From: Gigantopelta aegis
Taxonomy: Eukaryota; Mollusca; Gastropoda; Neomphalida; Peltospiridae
Assembly: GCF_016097555.1 (NCBI RefSeq)
Contig: NC_054702.1
Span: 91,539,798-91,603,797, forward strand
Direction of reading: 5' to 3'
DNA length: 64,000 nt
Below are positions 1 through 11,721 of the stretch, piece by piece; within the stretch, counting starts at the first letter, position 1, and every line of letters begins with the position of its first letter. The notes below the pieces were generated by a model. It did not search any database and was not told the DNA's origin. It saw only the letters and a program-made list of their open reading frames with translations. Position numbers and translations under genes: made by a program.

Positions 1-221
1 GCTGTAGCTACGTCATGGGCTATTCTTTTCGATTAACAGCAAGGGATCTTTTATATGCACCATCCCACTGACAGGGTAGTACATACCATGGCCGTCGATA
101 TTCCTGTCATGGTGCACTGGCTGGAACGAGAAATAGGCTAATGGGACCACCAACGGGGATCGATCCCAGACCGACCGTGCATCAAGTGGGCTCTTTACCA
201 CTGGGCTACATCCCGCCCCCC
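1..221 (-). repeat. SINE family A copy, tRNA-derived, cut by the window edge
   Basis: Reads on the minus strand as a tRNA-like head (box-A-like TAGCCCAGTGGTAAAG, box-B-like GGGATCGATCC), then the middle part with GTATGTGCTATCCTGTC and AAAGATCCCTTGCTG. The same order recurs at many places in the window, both strands. 'Family A' is a local name. Confidence 0.85.
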
Positions 222-275
222 ATCAATAAACTAAGACAAAATCAACAACCATTGCAACATACTCTTGAAACTTAC

Positions 276-331
276 ATATCGTCAACTTTTCCAATTTGGC
301 AAATGTGTTTGCTAGATCTTTTCCAATACGT
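276..331 (-). CDS. STX5: STX5 coding exon 3
   Basis: 56 nt between acceptor CTTTCAG and donor GTAAGT. It completes the lysine and encodes RIGKDLANTFAKLEKLTI, the strongest syntaxin-5 match in the window. The next exon lies beyond position 1. Confidence 0.92.
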
Positions 332-1739
332 CTGAAAGTAAACCAAAACATAGTGGTAATAAATGTTGCTATACATCTTAACAATGTTTTCAAATGCTGC
401 CTCCAGAAAGTAGGACAATGAAACAAGAGACACTGAACCATTCTCAAATTCTACAAATGATTACAGAGAAACCTGTTAAGTATTGATATAAAAGTACTAA
501 AATGTGGCCCCTTACAACAGCGGACTGTTTAATCTGTAGACTACTGGATCAATTTGTGCCAACCATGCTGACATGGTACAAGTTGTAACTTTCACATAAA
601 AAGTTTATAAACACATAAAATTATGTTCATATGTGAAAGGGTATTATTTTCTTGGGTTTCTAATTTTTTAATTTTTGGAGCACTTAATGATGTTTAAATT
701 ATGCCTAAAATTTATAGCAGGATTTCCAGTATTCCCAATCACTGAGCTCTGCTGAGCAATTTGCTTTGGAAACCATCTACGATTCATATTCCAATATTTC
801 TTATTTTCTTTTTGTTACAAAAATTGTCATATTTACTATCAAATTAGCTGTCACAATCAGCTATCAATTTCACAGAAACATAAAAAAGAAGAATTGCCAT
901 AGTTAAAAGTTATCAAAAGCTTTTTTTTTTTATTCCATTATTATTTCTGGCCAAAACGGTGGGAAATATTCACTAATGAATGCAATGCATGCAATATACA
1001 GTGTGTTCATTTGTCAGGTGGTATGCAGTATCTAAAAGGTTAATAAGATAAATTTGTACTTGTAAGAAACCTCTCTTCTATGTACTTACTTGGCAATCAG
1101 TGTGAATTTGCTTCTATGTGCCAAATCTCTGTTCCTGTAGTGAGGAGCAACGCCATTTCCCTGAAAATATAAAAAAAACTTATATATATATATATATATA
1201 CTTTCATATTTGACTGGTTGTCTTCAGATCGGTCACTTTCGAATCGGACTCATTGTCCAATGGAGCAAGTAAGGAGAGCAACCACGGTACTTACAGTGAG
1301 TGCTGTGGGAAAATTTGAACCATGCATAATACTATTCTACAAGAGGTTGACAGATTCTAGATTGAAATTCTATGCTCTGCAGATCTGTAATACTACACTG
1401 ACATTTACTTGGACATCTCAACATAAAACACCCATACCAAAATAATTTATAATAGAAAAAATATTACACCTTGTAAACAATAGTCTAAAACAAAATTCTT
1501 TCCAACATAAGCCATGATAAACGTACTTGTCTTGACTGCAAGGACTTGACTGCTGACATGAACTCATTGGTTCTATCTCGACAAGTCATGTCTGGATCCA
1601 CTGAAATGTGAGAGGCTTGTGGTGAAGCCTGCACACTTTGTACAACTGTTGTTCTCGTGCGAGTCACGTAGCTGTTGCCGTCAGTAAAAGAATGGGGATT
1701 TTCTGATCCAGAATTGGTCCGTCGACGTCGTGCTATCAT
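276..1739 (-). CDS. STX5: Syntaxin-5, 5' part of the gene (3 coding exons, continues past the left edge)
   Basis: Syntaxin-5 is the Qa-SNARE of ER-Golgi and intra-Golgi membrane fusion, a tail-anchored protein. Three exons read in one frame on the minus strand: 1527-1739, 1090-1160 and 276-331, giving the first 113 residues plus one base. The N-terminus MIARRRR resembles the MIPRKR start of long vertebrate syntaxin-5, whose basic triplet is an ER-retrieval signal. Residues about 51-71 hold the family signature MTCRDRTNEF...SLQSRQ, and exons 2-3 give KFTLIAKRIGKDLANTF, the start of the Habc region. An in-frame TAA lies directly 5' of the ATG, which fixes the start if no intron intervenes. The SNARE motif and the transmembrane tail lie outside the window. 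The introns are GT-AG, with phases 0 and 2. Identity is from remembered family motifs, not a search. Confidence 0.93.
332..1089. other. STX5 intron 2
   Basis: AT-rich intron sequence. I see no gene or recognised repeat in it. Confidence 0.7.
1090..1160 (-). CDS. STX5: STX5 coding exon 2
   Basis: 71 nt between acceptor TATTTTCAG and donor GTAAGT. It encodes GNGVAPHYRNRD...KFTLIA plus two bases of the next lysine codon, and is too short to stand out as an open frame. Confidence 0.88.
1161..1526. other. STX5 intron 1
   Basis: Holds a short TA microsatellite at about 1181-1200; otherwise nothing recognised. The 75-codon open frame on the plus strand has no support. Confidence 0.7.
1527..1739 (-). 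CDS. STX5: STX5 coding exon 1
   Basis: 71 codons from ATG (1737-1739) to the glutamine codon before donor GTACGT; it ends in phase 0. It carries the basic N-terminal cluster RRRR and the conserved CRDRT segment. Confidence 0.92.
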
Positions 1740-3464
1740 TTAGGACTTGTTTCAGACATCCCACAACACAAAATCGGATTGCAGGAACAGCACTGAAAAT
1801 AGAATTAAACAGAATCTAATCATGTGTATCACAGTGTTTGTTAATAGGCAGCAGACAAAAAGCTACTGCAACCACAATTGCAGCCTTCAAGTCATGAGCT
1901 TACAGTTATATCAGTTATATACATCACTGTACTCAGTAGGTAAAGCCACATGCTCTTCTTAAACAAAAAGCCTCTTGTCAAAAATAATGAAAAATCCTGG
2001 GTATGGTATGCTTACACTTGTTATAAAAGTTAAATTTTAAACAAACTTTTATGAATAATGATTAATGCTGATAGCTCACGGTTCAAACAGGTCTTGGGTG
2101 AAATAATCATTCAGTTTTAAAAGCCAAAAGCAGATGATCATCAAGGTACAGGTGAATAAATGGGGGGGGGGGGGATGGGGAATAGCACTTAGTCAAAGAA
2201 ATCAGGCAGATAAAAACCTTGCTGACTAATGATGGAATTCTAATGATACCATAATATGGAAGTCTTGCCATATTGAAGGCATGGTCATGTGGTAATTGAC
2301 CTACTAAGTGGCCTAAAAAATATATTACTTAAATCTGTCCAAAAATGGAATTTACTAATGCAACTACATATCCTTCCTAATCCTATTAAAATTTTGTCTG
2401 GCCTTAATCTACAAAATTTGAAAAAGTAGAAATGGCTTCTTCCTTCTCAGAAGAAATGAGAGAAATTTGATTTTAAAAAATATAACTAAGAGAACATTTA
2501 TCAGTACATTTAGCCAATTAGTATTAAGTAACTTATAATTAATGTATTGATCACTGTTATGTTAAAATAAAAGTAATATTACTAATAATTAGTACTTTCT
2601 GGCATTACTGAGATGAATCTCAATAGAGAACCAAACAACACTTGTCAAACAAGCATGACATCACACCGTAAAACAATGGATCAGGTGTTAAGTGTCTTCA
2701 TGTGTGCTGTGTGATTTTGTTTTTGAAATCAGATTAGGTCCCAAACATTAGTGTCAACTTCTCACTACTGCCAACAAGTTGGCGACTTTAACACACTTTT
2801 GGCTAAAAAAACAAAAAAACCAGGATAATTTCTCTTGCTACCTTAGGGCCTGTTTCTTACATAATGAACTGGCTAGATTTTTTTTTTTTTTTTTTTTTAA
2901 ATTTACTAGCTTTAGAGCATTAATTTAAAATGTTTGAAAATCAGTTTATGGTAGCAAGCATCAGCTGGTGAGAAACATACACAAAACATCTATTTGCATC
3001 AGATTTTATGGAGTCCTGTGTGACAGAGCGTCAACTACCCCTACACACACACACACACACACACACACACCCATATTAGGCCTACATTTAGGGGCCCTCT
3101 GAACAGATAGATAAGGTTGGAAGTGTACATGATGGATATTTTTTAGAGTTAGCATTAGGGTAAGGTTCTCTCTTTATATCGATACAATAAAAATAATCAA
3201 ACTAATAATGTGAAATTCCTGCCAGACATACCATACCGACTGTCACTCAGTGCGTGTATCATATGGTTGTCAAAACATTTCACAAACCAACAAAATAATT
3301 TGGTATTCCTGTTAATCAGTAAACTAAGACTATAAAATATCGCACCTAGAGTTAAAATCAAACACCGTCTTTGAAAATCATGAAGCAAAATTGCTCAGAG
3401 AGGAAATGGAAACCAATAAACAACTTCTAAAATGTAAATACTAAAATAGCTTCCAAGTCCACGA
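1740..3464. other. STX5 upstream region
   Basis: Probably contains 5' UTR exons or an intron of STX5, but none can be placed. Visible are a G run (2161-2174), a T run (2879-2898) and an AC repeat (3043-3070). No gene is recognised. Confidence 0.6.
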
Positions 3465-3465
3465 A

Positions 3466-3512
3466 GCAATGAATCGTCACTTCCGTATTATCGCGCATGT
3501 GCTTTTGTCAGA
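3466..3512. promoter_or_regulatory. Possible promoter motifs upstream of STX5
   Basis: A CpG-containing island in AT-rich DNA with an ETS-like CACTTCCG at about 3478 and an NRF1-like GCGCATGTGC at about 3492. Such pairs are common in housekeeping promoters. Distance to the STX5 ATG is 1.7 kb, so a noncoding first exon and an intron would be needed. This is an inference from motifs only. Confidence 0.25.
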
Positions 3513-3609
3513 TAATATACGTTCAACAACTGCTTTTAGTTTAATTTAGTTATCAGCTGGATAGGTTGTTTTGGGGTGTTTTTTTTGCCGAATTACAGTT
3601 CTTCATTTT

Positions 3610-3884
3610 CTTCAACATATGTTCGTGCTTATATCCAATTAAGGTTCAAGCAGCTGTCCTGGGCACACACCTCATCTATCTGGGCTGTCTGTTCAGGACA
3701 GTGGATTAGTTGTTAATTGTTAGTGGTTAGTCAGTGAAGTTGGTATAGTGGCCTTACACCGTGACCTCCCCATCGAGTCGCTAAAACTCGCTCTGGGTAG
3801 GAGCCGGTACCGGACTGCGATCCCTGTACCCACCAGCCTTATGTCCGATGGCCTAACCACGACACGACCAATGCCGGTCAGGTC
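3610..3884 (-). repeat. SINE family B copy
   Basis: Minus-strand copy of the second dispersed family: head GGCATCGTGGTTAGGCCAT, middle GGTACCGGCTCC...CCAGAGCGAG, tail AAGGTT/TTGGATATAAGCAC. Compare the plus-strand copies at 12905, 36788 and 48932. Confidence 0.85.
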
Positions 3885-4002
3885 AGGTCAGGTCATAGGG
3901 CTTTACGTGCACATTCAGAGCAAGCTGTTGTAGCGTACGTCTGTCCTGGGCACAAGAGCCGGTCTCGGCTGGCTCCTCCGTCCAGGACAGACCGAGGCCA
4001 GT
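3885..4002 (+). repeat. Dispersed repeat family D
   Basis: Contains GGTCAGGTCAGGTCA, CGTGCACATTCAGAGCAAG and CCTCCGTCCAGGACAG; the same blocks occur inverted at about 63258-63372. It abuts a SINE B copy, so it may be part of a composite element. Confidence 0.6.
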
Positions 4003-4017
4003 ATTACAGAGTTAATA

Positions 4018-4185
4018 AAGGGCCAAGTGGTAAAGCGTTCGCTTAATGCGCGGTCGGTTTAGGATCGATCCCCGTTAGTGGACCCATTGGGCTATTTCTC
4101 GTTCTAGCCAGTGCACCATGATTGGTATATCAAAGGCCGTGGTATGTGCTATCCTGTCTGTGGGATGGTGCATATAATCTGAACC
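4018..4185 (+). repeat. SINE family A copy, 3' truncated
   Basis: Plus-strand head with AAGTGGTAAAGCG, GGATCGATCCCC and the middle CTATCCTGTCTGTGGGATGG; it loses similarity after GCATATAA. Confidence 0.85.
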
Positions 4186-4631
4186 TGCACTCTTTTTATG
4201 TGATCCTATAACAGAGTTTTTCGCAATCTAATTAAAATTAGCTCCACTATTACATGTGGATCTAACAGCAGCCAGTTGGAGCTCATGTCCACCAATCAAA
4301 ACCTTACTTGCAGAATCATGCCAGTGATTTAAAAATAATTTGAAAATATTCCGAATTATTCTGAGGGTATACGACATGTTTCGTGTGAAACATCTTAGCC
4401 ATACCAATCAATGAAATAAGCACGATCGAAATTGATTGCTTTGCGACGCATAAATTAACATAAAACTGATTGTTCTGAGACACTTAGGCCTATAATATAG
4501 GCGCAAGTGCTGTAAATAGGTTTTAGTTGTTTGTTGGGGTTTTTTTTGGTTTTTAAAGACATTTAAATTTATTTTAAACCTAGGTTTTTTGTAGCTTTTT
4601 GGGTTATAAAAGAAATAAAATATTACATTGG

Positions 4632-4753
4632 TGTCTGTTAGATACCATTTATGTCACAAATAGTTGTTTAAAATCATGTTCAACTTACTTTCTCTAGTTA
4701 GATGCGTTTTGAAACAACTCGTTGTAACATAAATGGTATCTAACGGCCACTCG
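4632..4753. repeat. Foldback element (family F1)
   Basis: Inverted arms TTAGATACCATTTATG and CATAAATGGTATCTAA, about 75 bp apart, with related inner sequence. The same family occurs at 17168 and 29494. Confidence 0.8.
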
Positions 4754-5099
4754 TTTAGTATTTAAGCTTTACAATATATGAAGGTATATAACATACTTCA
4801 CCCTCAAAATAATTTAAACAATATTTCTATATATAAAATAAATAAAGTTCCTTGCTTTAGATTTTGTTCTATGCACGTAATTTTAGTATCATCTGCGTGC
4901 GCAATTCAGACATCCTGTAGAAAGATTTGGGATTGGGCTTCTTTTTTTTCTTTTTCATTCTTTTTTTTGGGGGGGGGGGGGGGGGGCACCTGTACTGGAT
5001 ACATAAAGTGGCAGTCCTCCCTCGGACGGTGACGGAATCATATATTGGTATATACGACCCATCGCACCTCAGGCGAGCGCACGCTCTTTCAATAAGCTA

Positions 5100-6490
5100 C
5101 ATCATACTCAGTAAGTTTATATGTACTATAAAAGCATATAATTTATAGTGTTTATTCACATTACTGTCCCGTATACAAGATTTAATTTGGATACGGTAAT
5201 GTTAATCTTGTTTGAATTTAATAGTTGAAGGGCATAGTATTATCAAGAATGTGGGTTTTCAGTACGTGTTACAGTACCAACTGCAACAAAGTGTTAACAC
5301 CGGCGGCGGGGGTTGGGATGGGGGTTGATGGGTATGACGCGGGCGGGGAAAATATAGGTGTACACCGACTTTTGCGATCATCATAAATCGATTTATTATA
5401 CCTCACAGATGAAGAAAAGTATTGGTGCCAGTCTTGTATTTTTGGAAAGGCGTCATAATAACGTCATCAAAGATGGCGGCCATTTTGAATTTACCTAAGA
5501 TCGACCATAAATCAGTTATTTCTCAGCCATTCAAAATAAACAAGGTATCAAAATGATCAGAATAAGGAGCTTAAATAGTTTATGTTGACTAATAATAAAG
5601 CTATGGTCATTTCAGGGTGTTTATGAAGTTTTCTTTTGTTTTGGTATGTTTTGATATATATAATTCAAAGGCATAGTAGGCCTAGACAAGAAGCATTCAG
5701 GCACTAACGGGGTAACCCTAGTTATTAGGCATTGTAAATGTGTTTGTCTATTGCACTTTTTACCATTAAAGTATTTGTAATAGCATCAAGTGCAAAATCA
5801 GAAACAAAAATATGTAGCTCGGTAACTTTGTAAAGTCTGAATACGTTATATACTTGTGCAGTTCGTGTTAGCGGTAATTTATCGCATCATGTTTGTTTTC
5901 ACCTAAATATCCCAAAATTAATTCTGATACACTGGTCTTGTTGTTTGAAATTATAATAGGCTACTACGCATACATATATGATTCCTTTAATTATATCTTG
6001 AGCCATTACTTTACCTACATCAGAAACTGTTTGCACGTTCATATTGTTTGAATAATTGAAAACCTTTTAAAAAGATAGTTTTTCTTCTTTCATACATTTT
6101 TATGTGGCATCGGTACCATAAATGCATGAAATCCTGGAAGCACTTTGAGGGTGTATTGGTGGGATAATTTGCCTAAGACATCATGCATTAGTTTTAAGGA
6201 TGCCACTCAAGAGCGTTTTATCTCGCAGCTCCACGTTCTTTGCTTTCAAACTACAGTAAGACCCTACAGAAAGCTAGTTACCGTAGCAATAGTTAGAGAA
6301 AGCTACACGCTTACAATTCATTTGATACTAATGTTTAAGTACTGTCTAAAACGTCTCCAACAATTCAGAAATGACACAGCATTTCTAGAGATGACTAACA
6401 TATTTATTATCATATTCTTTAAGTCAAAACATAAATATGTGCTAGGTAATTTAACAGAGACAGACGGATGGACAGACAGACAGACAGAAA

Positions 6491-6529
<39 letters not shown>

Positions 6530-6865
6530 TCTGGTCCTTATACGACAGGGACATCTGTGGGACAGGATAACTAATTTTTAGAAACATTTTCAAGGATTCT
6601 AATGAGGTTATCAAACAGGCATTTGTAAACTTAGGTAAAGAACCAGTTCTGGATAAAATAACAATTAATTAGATTGGTATATATGCGCTGTGTATTTCAA
6701 AGAACAATAACTAGGGTATACTTAAGGTGGTGGAAACACGATTGATCCGAAAAACTAACACACACGCGAGCAGCACTTAAGTGTATGACAATGTAATGAC
6801 GTGCTATAATTTTCACAGTCTTCAATTTTAACGACTATGAAGTGATTTTTATGTCGATAATATCT
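5100..6865. other. Intergenic region
   Basis: No gene recognised. It contains GATGGCGGCCATTTTG at about 5473 and a CA microsatellite at about 6491-6528; open frames crossing the latter are fortuitous. Confidence 0.6.
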
Positions 6866-6959
6866 AAAAATAGCCCCAGACCAAGCTGATGAAGCAATCA
6901 ATGTTGGTAGGGCGATCCAAATCGAGCTTATACAATTAAAAGTAGGGGAAAATATTCAT

Positions 6960-7240
6960 TACAACAAGAAAGTTTTCCATACGTTACAAGGCATCTTCTC
7001 AGATGTTCTCTCTATCCTCCAAACTCTTAGATGCCCCCCCCCCCTCCAACCCCACTCCAATAAAGCCATGGATGAACTTTCTACTACCACTGTCTACACT
7101 GAGCTGTGTCACTGAACAAGCAATAATACAATGGATTCCAGCACAGTACATCATCCAAGAAACCGAAGAGGCAGATACATTAGCAAAGGAGGGGGGCTTT
7201 CAAATGCCTCAAGATAAGCCACAAATTAAAGATGAGTGAT
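6960..7240 (+). pseudogene. Decayed RNase H fragment of a non-LTR retrotransposon
   Basis: An open frame at 7003-7239 contains IIQWIPAQY then EEADTLAKEGG (about 7120-7203), which resembles the C-terminal part of a retroelement RNase H domain, where W-P-A-H and the A-D-x-L-A-K motif are hallmarks. The usual histidine is Q here. Just upstream, another frame reads SDVLSILQTL, a typical RNase H segment, so at least one frameshift separates the two, near a C run at 7025. No reverse transcriptase is visible nearby. Broken relic. Confidence 0.6.
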
Positions 7241-8358
7241 GAAGGCTTCAGTAAGAGAAGACTAGTCGAAGATGGGGGTGCTAAGCCCCCCACTTTTGAA
7301 AAAGTCACTTTAATTTTTTTTTAAAATCAAATAGTGTTACAAATCAAAACTAACCGAATCTTGTCTATCAGGATTTTCTCATTGTCTTTCTGACCTTCTC
7401 CTCAAGCCCCAAGGAATAGTATGAGTAGTTATTGTTAAACTGTCCACTGACCTCACCTAACACCACTACCTAACTCACCTCCCACCCAACCTATCCCGTC
7501 TAACAGTAGCTCAGTATAATAATATCTCGTCCGGGAACTTCTTTTGCTGACGCATTAAAGTCTCTCACCACCCCGAATCGCAACTCTGGTCGAGATATAC
7601 ATATTTGGCAAACTACTGTCAGCCAATTTTGGCATAATGTTTCGGGCAATGATGTTTTCCTGATATTAAGAAAGAAAGACTTCTCGTTGGTTCATCAAAT
7701 CTCTCTAGAATCAATTTAGACAAGCATCCTGAGGCGCAAGTAGAGTGTTACCTAGGAGCCATTTTCAACCACTTTCGGACCATGCTCTCAATTTACAATG
7801 GCAAGTCCCAACCTGAAACCATTATTCTTAACATTGGTATAAATTCGAAAGATCAAAATTCAACTAGTGCATCAAAGTAAATCAGTTGCGAAACTCGATT
7901 AGTTTAAATAAAAATGATTTCCAAGGTAAAAATATTATTTGTGGACTCTTTGTCCAATGTGTCAAGCACGTAAGCGACCGTAACTTGTAGGCTCCATGCA
8001 TATGGTTTGTTAAAGGAATGCTTAAGCAAGGCTTTTGGATTGGTATGCATATTCAAAGATATATAATGCACATTATTGCTTAATATCAACAAGTATATTA
8101 TTATATTTAATTAATAAAACGGTTAAATGTGACGGCTATTAGATATAATGGGCGCAGCCATTTTGTTCCATTCCAGTGAATACGCCCTCTGGCGAGCTGG
8201 TGGTTACGTAATACTCAACACGTATTGTCAGGAATGAGCCTTAGAACTAGAGAAACACAATCTACGTGTACCTGGTTTTTGCGGGATGATAAATAGTCAT
8301 ACATTGCAATGTTCTGTAATAATATACATCCCAGTAAGCCAGCAATAAGTATATCCAG

Positions 8359-8431
<73 letters not shown>

Positions 8432-8888
8432 TTCAATACAGAATAAAACACCATTGTCAAAGTGGCTACACCACAAGTCGAAATAATGAACAATGTTTTG
8501 TCCATGCATTAACCTACGTACTGAAATGATACACGGAGTGTTTTCTTTGTTAATTGGTCTATGCTGTTAGTTGCTTCCACCTGTGATTCCTGATTGGCAG
8601 GTGTGTATTTAATTGGTAACCAGACGAGCCAATTAATTGACGCTGTCTAGACACAAAAATACATACCGGTATTTTGTAATATTACCTGTCGCTCCTAAAA
8701 TGGTAATGGACATGTTTTATTACTGTAAATAGTTCTGTAAAACTATTGATTAAGTACATTTTTCCTTTGGATTATTTAACAGAAAAAAATACTATAACGC
8801 CATTTTGTTCCGTTAATGCAACTTGAAATACATTTAGTTAAATAGTTTATTATATTATCACGTCATTTATGTTGTTTTACAAGTCAGG
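7241..8888. other. Intergenic region
   Basis: No gene recognised. It holds a long TA microsatellite at about 8361-8428, which creates artificial YIYIYI open frames, and several CCATTTTGTTCC motifs (about 8157, 8801). Confidence 0.6.
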
Positions 8889-8889
8889 T

Positions 8890-9030
8890 TGATCAAAGAG
8901 AAGCGCCTTGTCGAAAATTACTGCTTTTGTTTACACTGTACATACATGAGATGGTCAGGAGTTGACGTCACTTCGCCCCAAGCTAGCTGTTCAAGACGCC
9001 TCGAAAAGAAAAGAAAATGGCTGCCCCCAG
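8890..9030 (+). promoter_or_regulatory. Candidate MTR promoter with a full CRE
   Basis: A palindromic cAMP-response-element TGACGTCA lies at 8963-8970, followed by CACTTCGCCCC, about 50 bp before an ATG in excellent initiation context (AAAATGG at 9014-9020). No TATA box is evident. The location, 2.5 kb before the first certain MTR exon, and strand suit an MTR promoter. This is inference. Confidence 0.35.
9017..9029 (+). CDS. MTR: Candidate MTR first coding exon (4 codons + 1 nt)
   Basis: ATG GCT GCC CCC A followed by GTTAGC. Exon 11522-11721 needs an upstream exon ending in phase 1, and this one does. The join gives [14 protein letters not shown] ahead of the conserved [14 protein letters not shown]. 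The start context is good, but the donor GTTAGC is weak and a TAG would follow in frame if unspliced. Chance agreement of phase is one in three, so this is only a candidate. Confidence 0.35.
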
Positions 9031-10470
9031 TTAGCAGGAATAATCATGTTTTTTTAGTAACACTAAAGTTACGCGTTTTACATTTGGTAAGGTGTCAGTA
9101 TGTGTTGGTGTTTCGGGTATGCATATTTCCAAATACATAAGGCTCATGTTTTAGTTTACTCTCCCTTTAAAGAGCTTTCTTTCTGAAGAATGACTCGATA
9201 GTCGAGAGGGTATCGTAGCAAGCCTTGCAAGGTGCGTGAGATTGCCAGAAACGGTATTTGGTGCCTGAACCATGTTGGGATAGAGGCACCTTGATAAAAT
9301 TACATGCCATAATTTGTGAGGCCAGAAATTATTTAATTACCGTCTCTGCCAATGCGTTAATATCTTGGAATGCAATAGTTAAACCGGACATACATACAAT
9401 ATATAGATATTCATATATCAGTACATATTAATTAATGTCAGGTTTGCCCACCGTTTCATGCGGGATCGACAGCGTAGCTTATAGGCCTCATGCAAATGGT
9501 TCGGTTAACAGCATTCATTTTTAGAATGACCCGGTTGTCGAAGGCGTATCGTGGTGAGTCTGCAAGTTGCAGGCGATTCGGTGCCACAGGTTCAAGTTCC
9601 AGCAACGGCATGAGGCAATCTGTTGTGTCAGTAAGGATTTAATTATTCTGAGTCAGTGCGTTGATGTAGATCTATGTCTGTAATAATCAAACCCGACACC
9701 CTTTATATCAACATTTCACTTGATTTCTAAATTTCTGATTTATGTTAAGTCATTTAGAAAGTAGGATGGCTTTTCATATAAATATGCGAATCCCCGGTTT
9801 TTCGTCCTCACTTCACCGCACTACTACTATGTGGTGAAATGTTGCATTAGCATGACGTTGTTATGAACCATAAATGATCAGTGTCTTGTAATTGCTGGGC
9901 TTCATCAATAACAACGATATGGCATGCAATAGTCTTGAAAACATGCGGCCAGAAATGGGTATGACCACCGTGACCCCCGTCTTTTTGAATAATTATCTGG
10001 CTATTTATAGAAACCACGTGTATTATGTTTTGACATATTTTATAATGTTTACGTATTTGTATTCAACTTTGGTTATATTACACTAGTCTCAGAGAACATA
10101 ATGTTATAATTTAATAAACTGTTAAAATGTTGAGGTTTTCTATTTTTGTTATTTTATTATGTTTAGTTTTTGATAATTATATTGCACATTAATTTTGTAC
10201 ATATTTTCAACTTTAAATCAAAGAAGATGGATCCACCACTGGTCCAGACATGTAATATGTATACTGCCCCCGCCACCTGTGGGTTGGTGATATTTAAGAG
10301 CACTCATAGATGTTGGTTTGAGACGTTTAGCAAACATACTGTACAGTAAATATTGAAATAAATATTATTAGCTTGACCTGTTTGTTGACCTTTTTCTTTG
10401 AAGAGCAAGTTTATAAGATTTTATTAATGGATATTGCTAATAATTTTTCTTCAACAACAACATAGGTGTG
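9031..10470. other. Possible MTR intron 1, first part
   Basis: No further exon seen. A second GTAAGG donor-like site at about 9088 could end a noncoding first exon instead. Two degenerate tRNA-like stretches (about 9190 and 9525, each with GCGTATCGTGG/GGTATCGTAG) hint at old SINEs. Confidence 0.5.
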
Positions 10471-10778
10471 AGATGTAGCCCAGATGTAGCCCAAGCGCTT
10501 GCTTGATGCACGGTCAGTCTGGGATCGATCCCCATCTGTGGGCCCATTGCACTATTTCTCGCTCCAGCCAGTGCACCACAACTGGTATACCAAAGGCTGT
10601 GGTATGTGCTATCCTGTCTGTGGGATGGTGCCTATAAAAGATCCCTTGCTACTAGTGAAAGTAGTGGGTTTCCTCTAAGACTATATGTCAAAATTACCAA
10701 ATGTTTGACATCCAATAGCCGATGATTAATAAATCAGTGTGCTCTAGTGGTGTCGGTAAACAAAACAAACTTTAACAA
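10471..10778 (+). repeat. SINE family A copy, full length
   Basis: Head with TAGCCCAAGCGCTTGCTTG and GGGATCGATCCCC through to the tail TCTAGTGGTGTCGG and AACAAAACAAACTTTAAC. A good reference for the family's length of about 300 bp. Confidence 0.88.
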
Positions 10779-11521
10779 ACGTTTTTTTCAACAACAACAT
10801 GGGAGTTAGCAGAGTTGTGAAACATTGTTATAACTAATATAGAATACTTAGTAATTAATTTTTAGCCATTCTAAATAATATTACTTCATTAATTTTTCTG
10901 TAACTTGTTTCTAACAATGTCAGCAATTGATAGCCACATTAGTACAAACAATTGAAAGCCAAGATTACGTTGATTGTTTTTTTTAATAATTATTTTAAAG
11001 TTCGTCATAGATTGGATGCAATTATGTATTATGAACTGACAAAGTAAAAAGAAATAAATGATGTATGTAGCGATGGAAATAAGCAGAAAGTTTCACTAGA
11101 AATCTAATTGTCTGCCAATATTTTCACATGTCCAAATAAATGGTTTGTTTCATTAAGTACAAGGACAATGTTTTTTACTGCTCAAAATAAAATTGCATTG
11201 AGAGTGTTTTACTTGTACATAGGACAACCACTGAGTAAAAATTGTTTATCCAAGCACATTTTCACTTGTCGGGACAAACGGACAAGTGCTTATTTCAAAC
11301 ACTGTATGTAAAATTAAACATTTTCAGAACTAGCAAAATGTTGTGGCCCACAACGACAATGGGGTTTTGTGTGTGGTTGTGTGTGTTTGTGTCTGTGTGT
11401 GTTGTGTGTGTGGTGTTTTGGGGTGAGTTTAATTATTGGGGAGGTATTTTCCTAATAGATGTTGGGGTTTTTTTCACAATTGGTGAAGATATTATTTTCT
11501 GAACTGTTGTATTTTTTTCAG

Positions 11522-11721
11522 AACTCGCACAGAGGTTGGCTTCTGAACTTAAGAAGAGAATCATGGTGCTTGACGGTGCTATGGGGACAATGATCCAGCA
11601 ACACACGCTGGAAGAAGATGATTTCCGTGGATCTCAGTTTAAGGATCATTTAAAACCTCTTCAAGGAAACAACGACATTCTGTCTCTAACAAAACCAGAT
11701 ATCATCTACCAGATTCATAAG
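11522..11721 (+). CDS. MTR: MTR exon (residues 5-71): start of homocysteine domain
   Basis: Acceptor TTTTTTTCAG, donor GTAATA. It starts with two bases completing a codon, so an upstream exon must exist. It encodes [16 protein letters not shown] and [24 protein letters not shown] family sequence. Confidence 0.96.

Noticed and set aside
6145..6614. Open frames of 141 and 98 codons on both strands
   Set aside because: Both run through a CA/TG microsatellite and have no conserved motif.
8215..8509. Open frames with long YI repeats
   Set aside because: Translation of a TA microsatellite.
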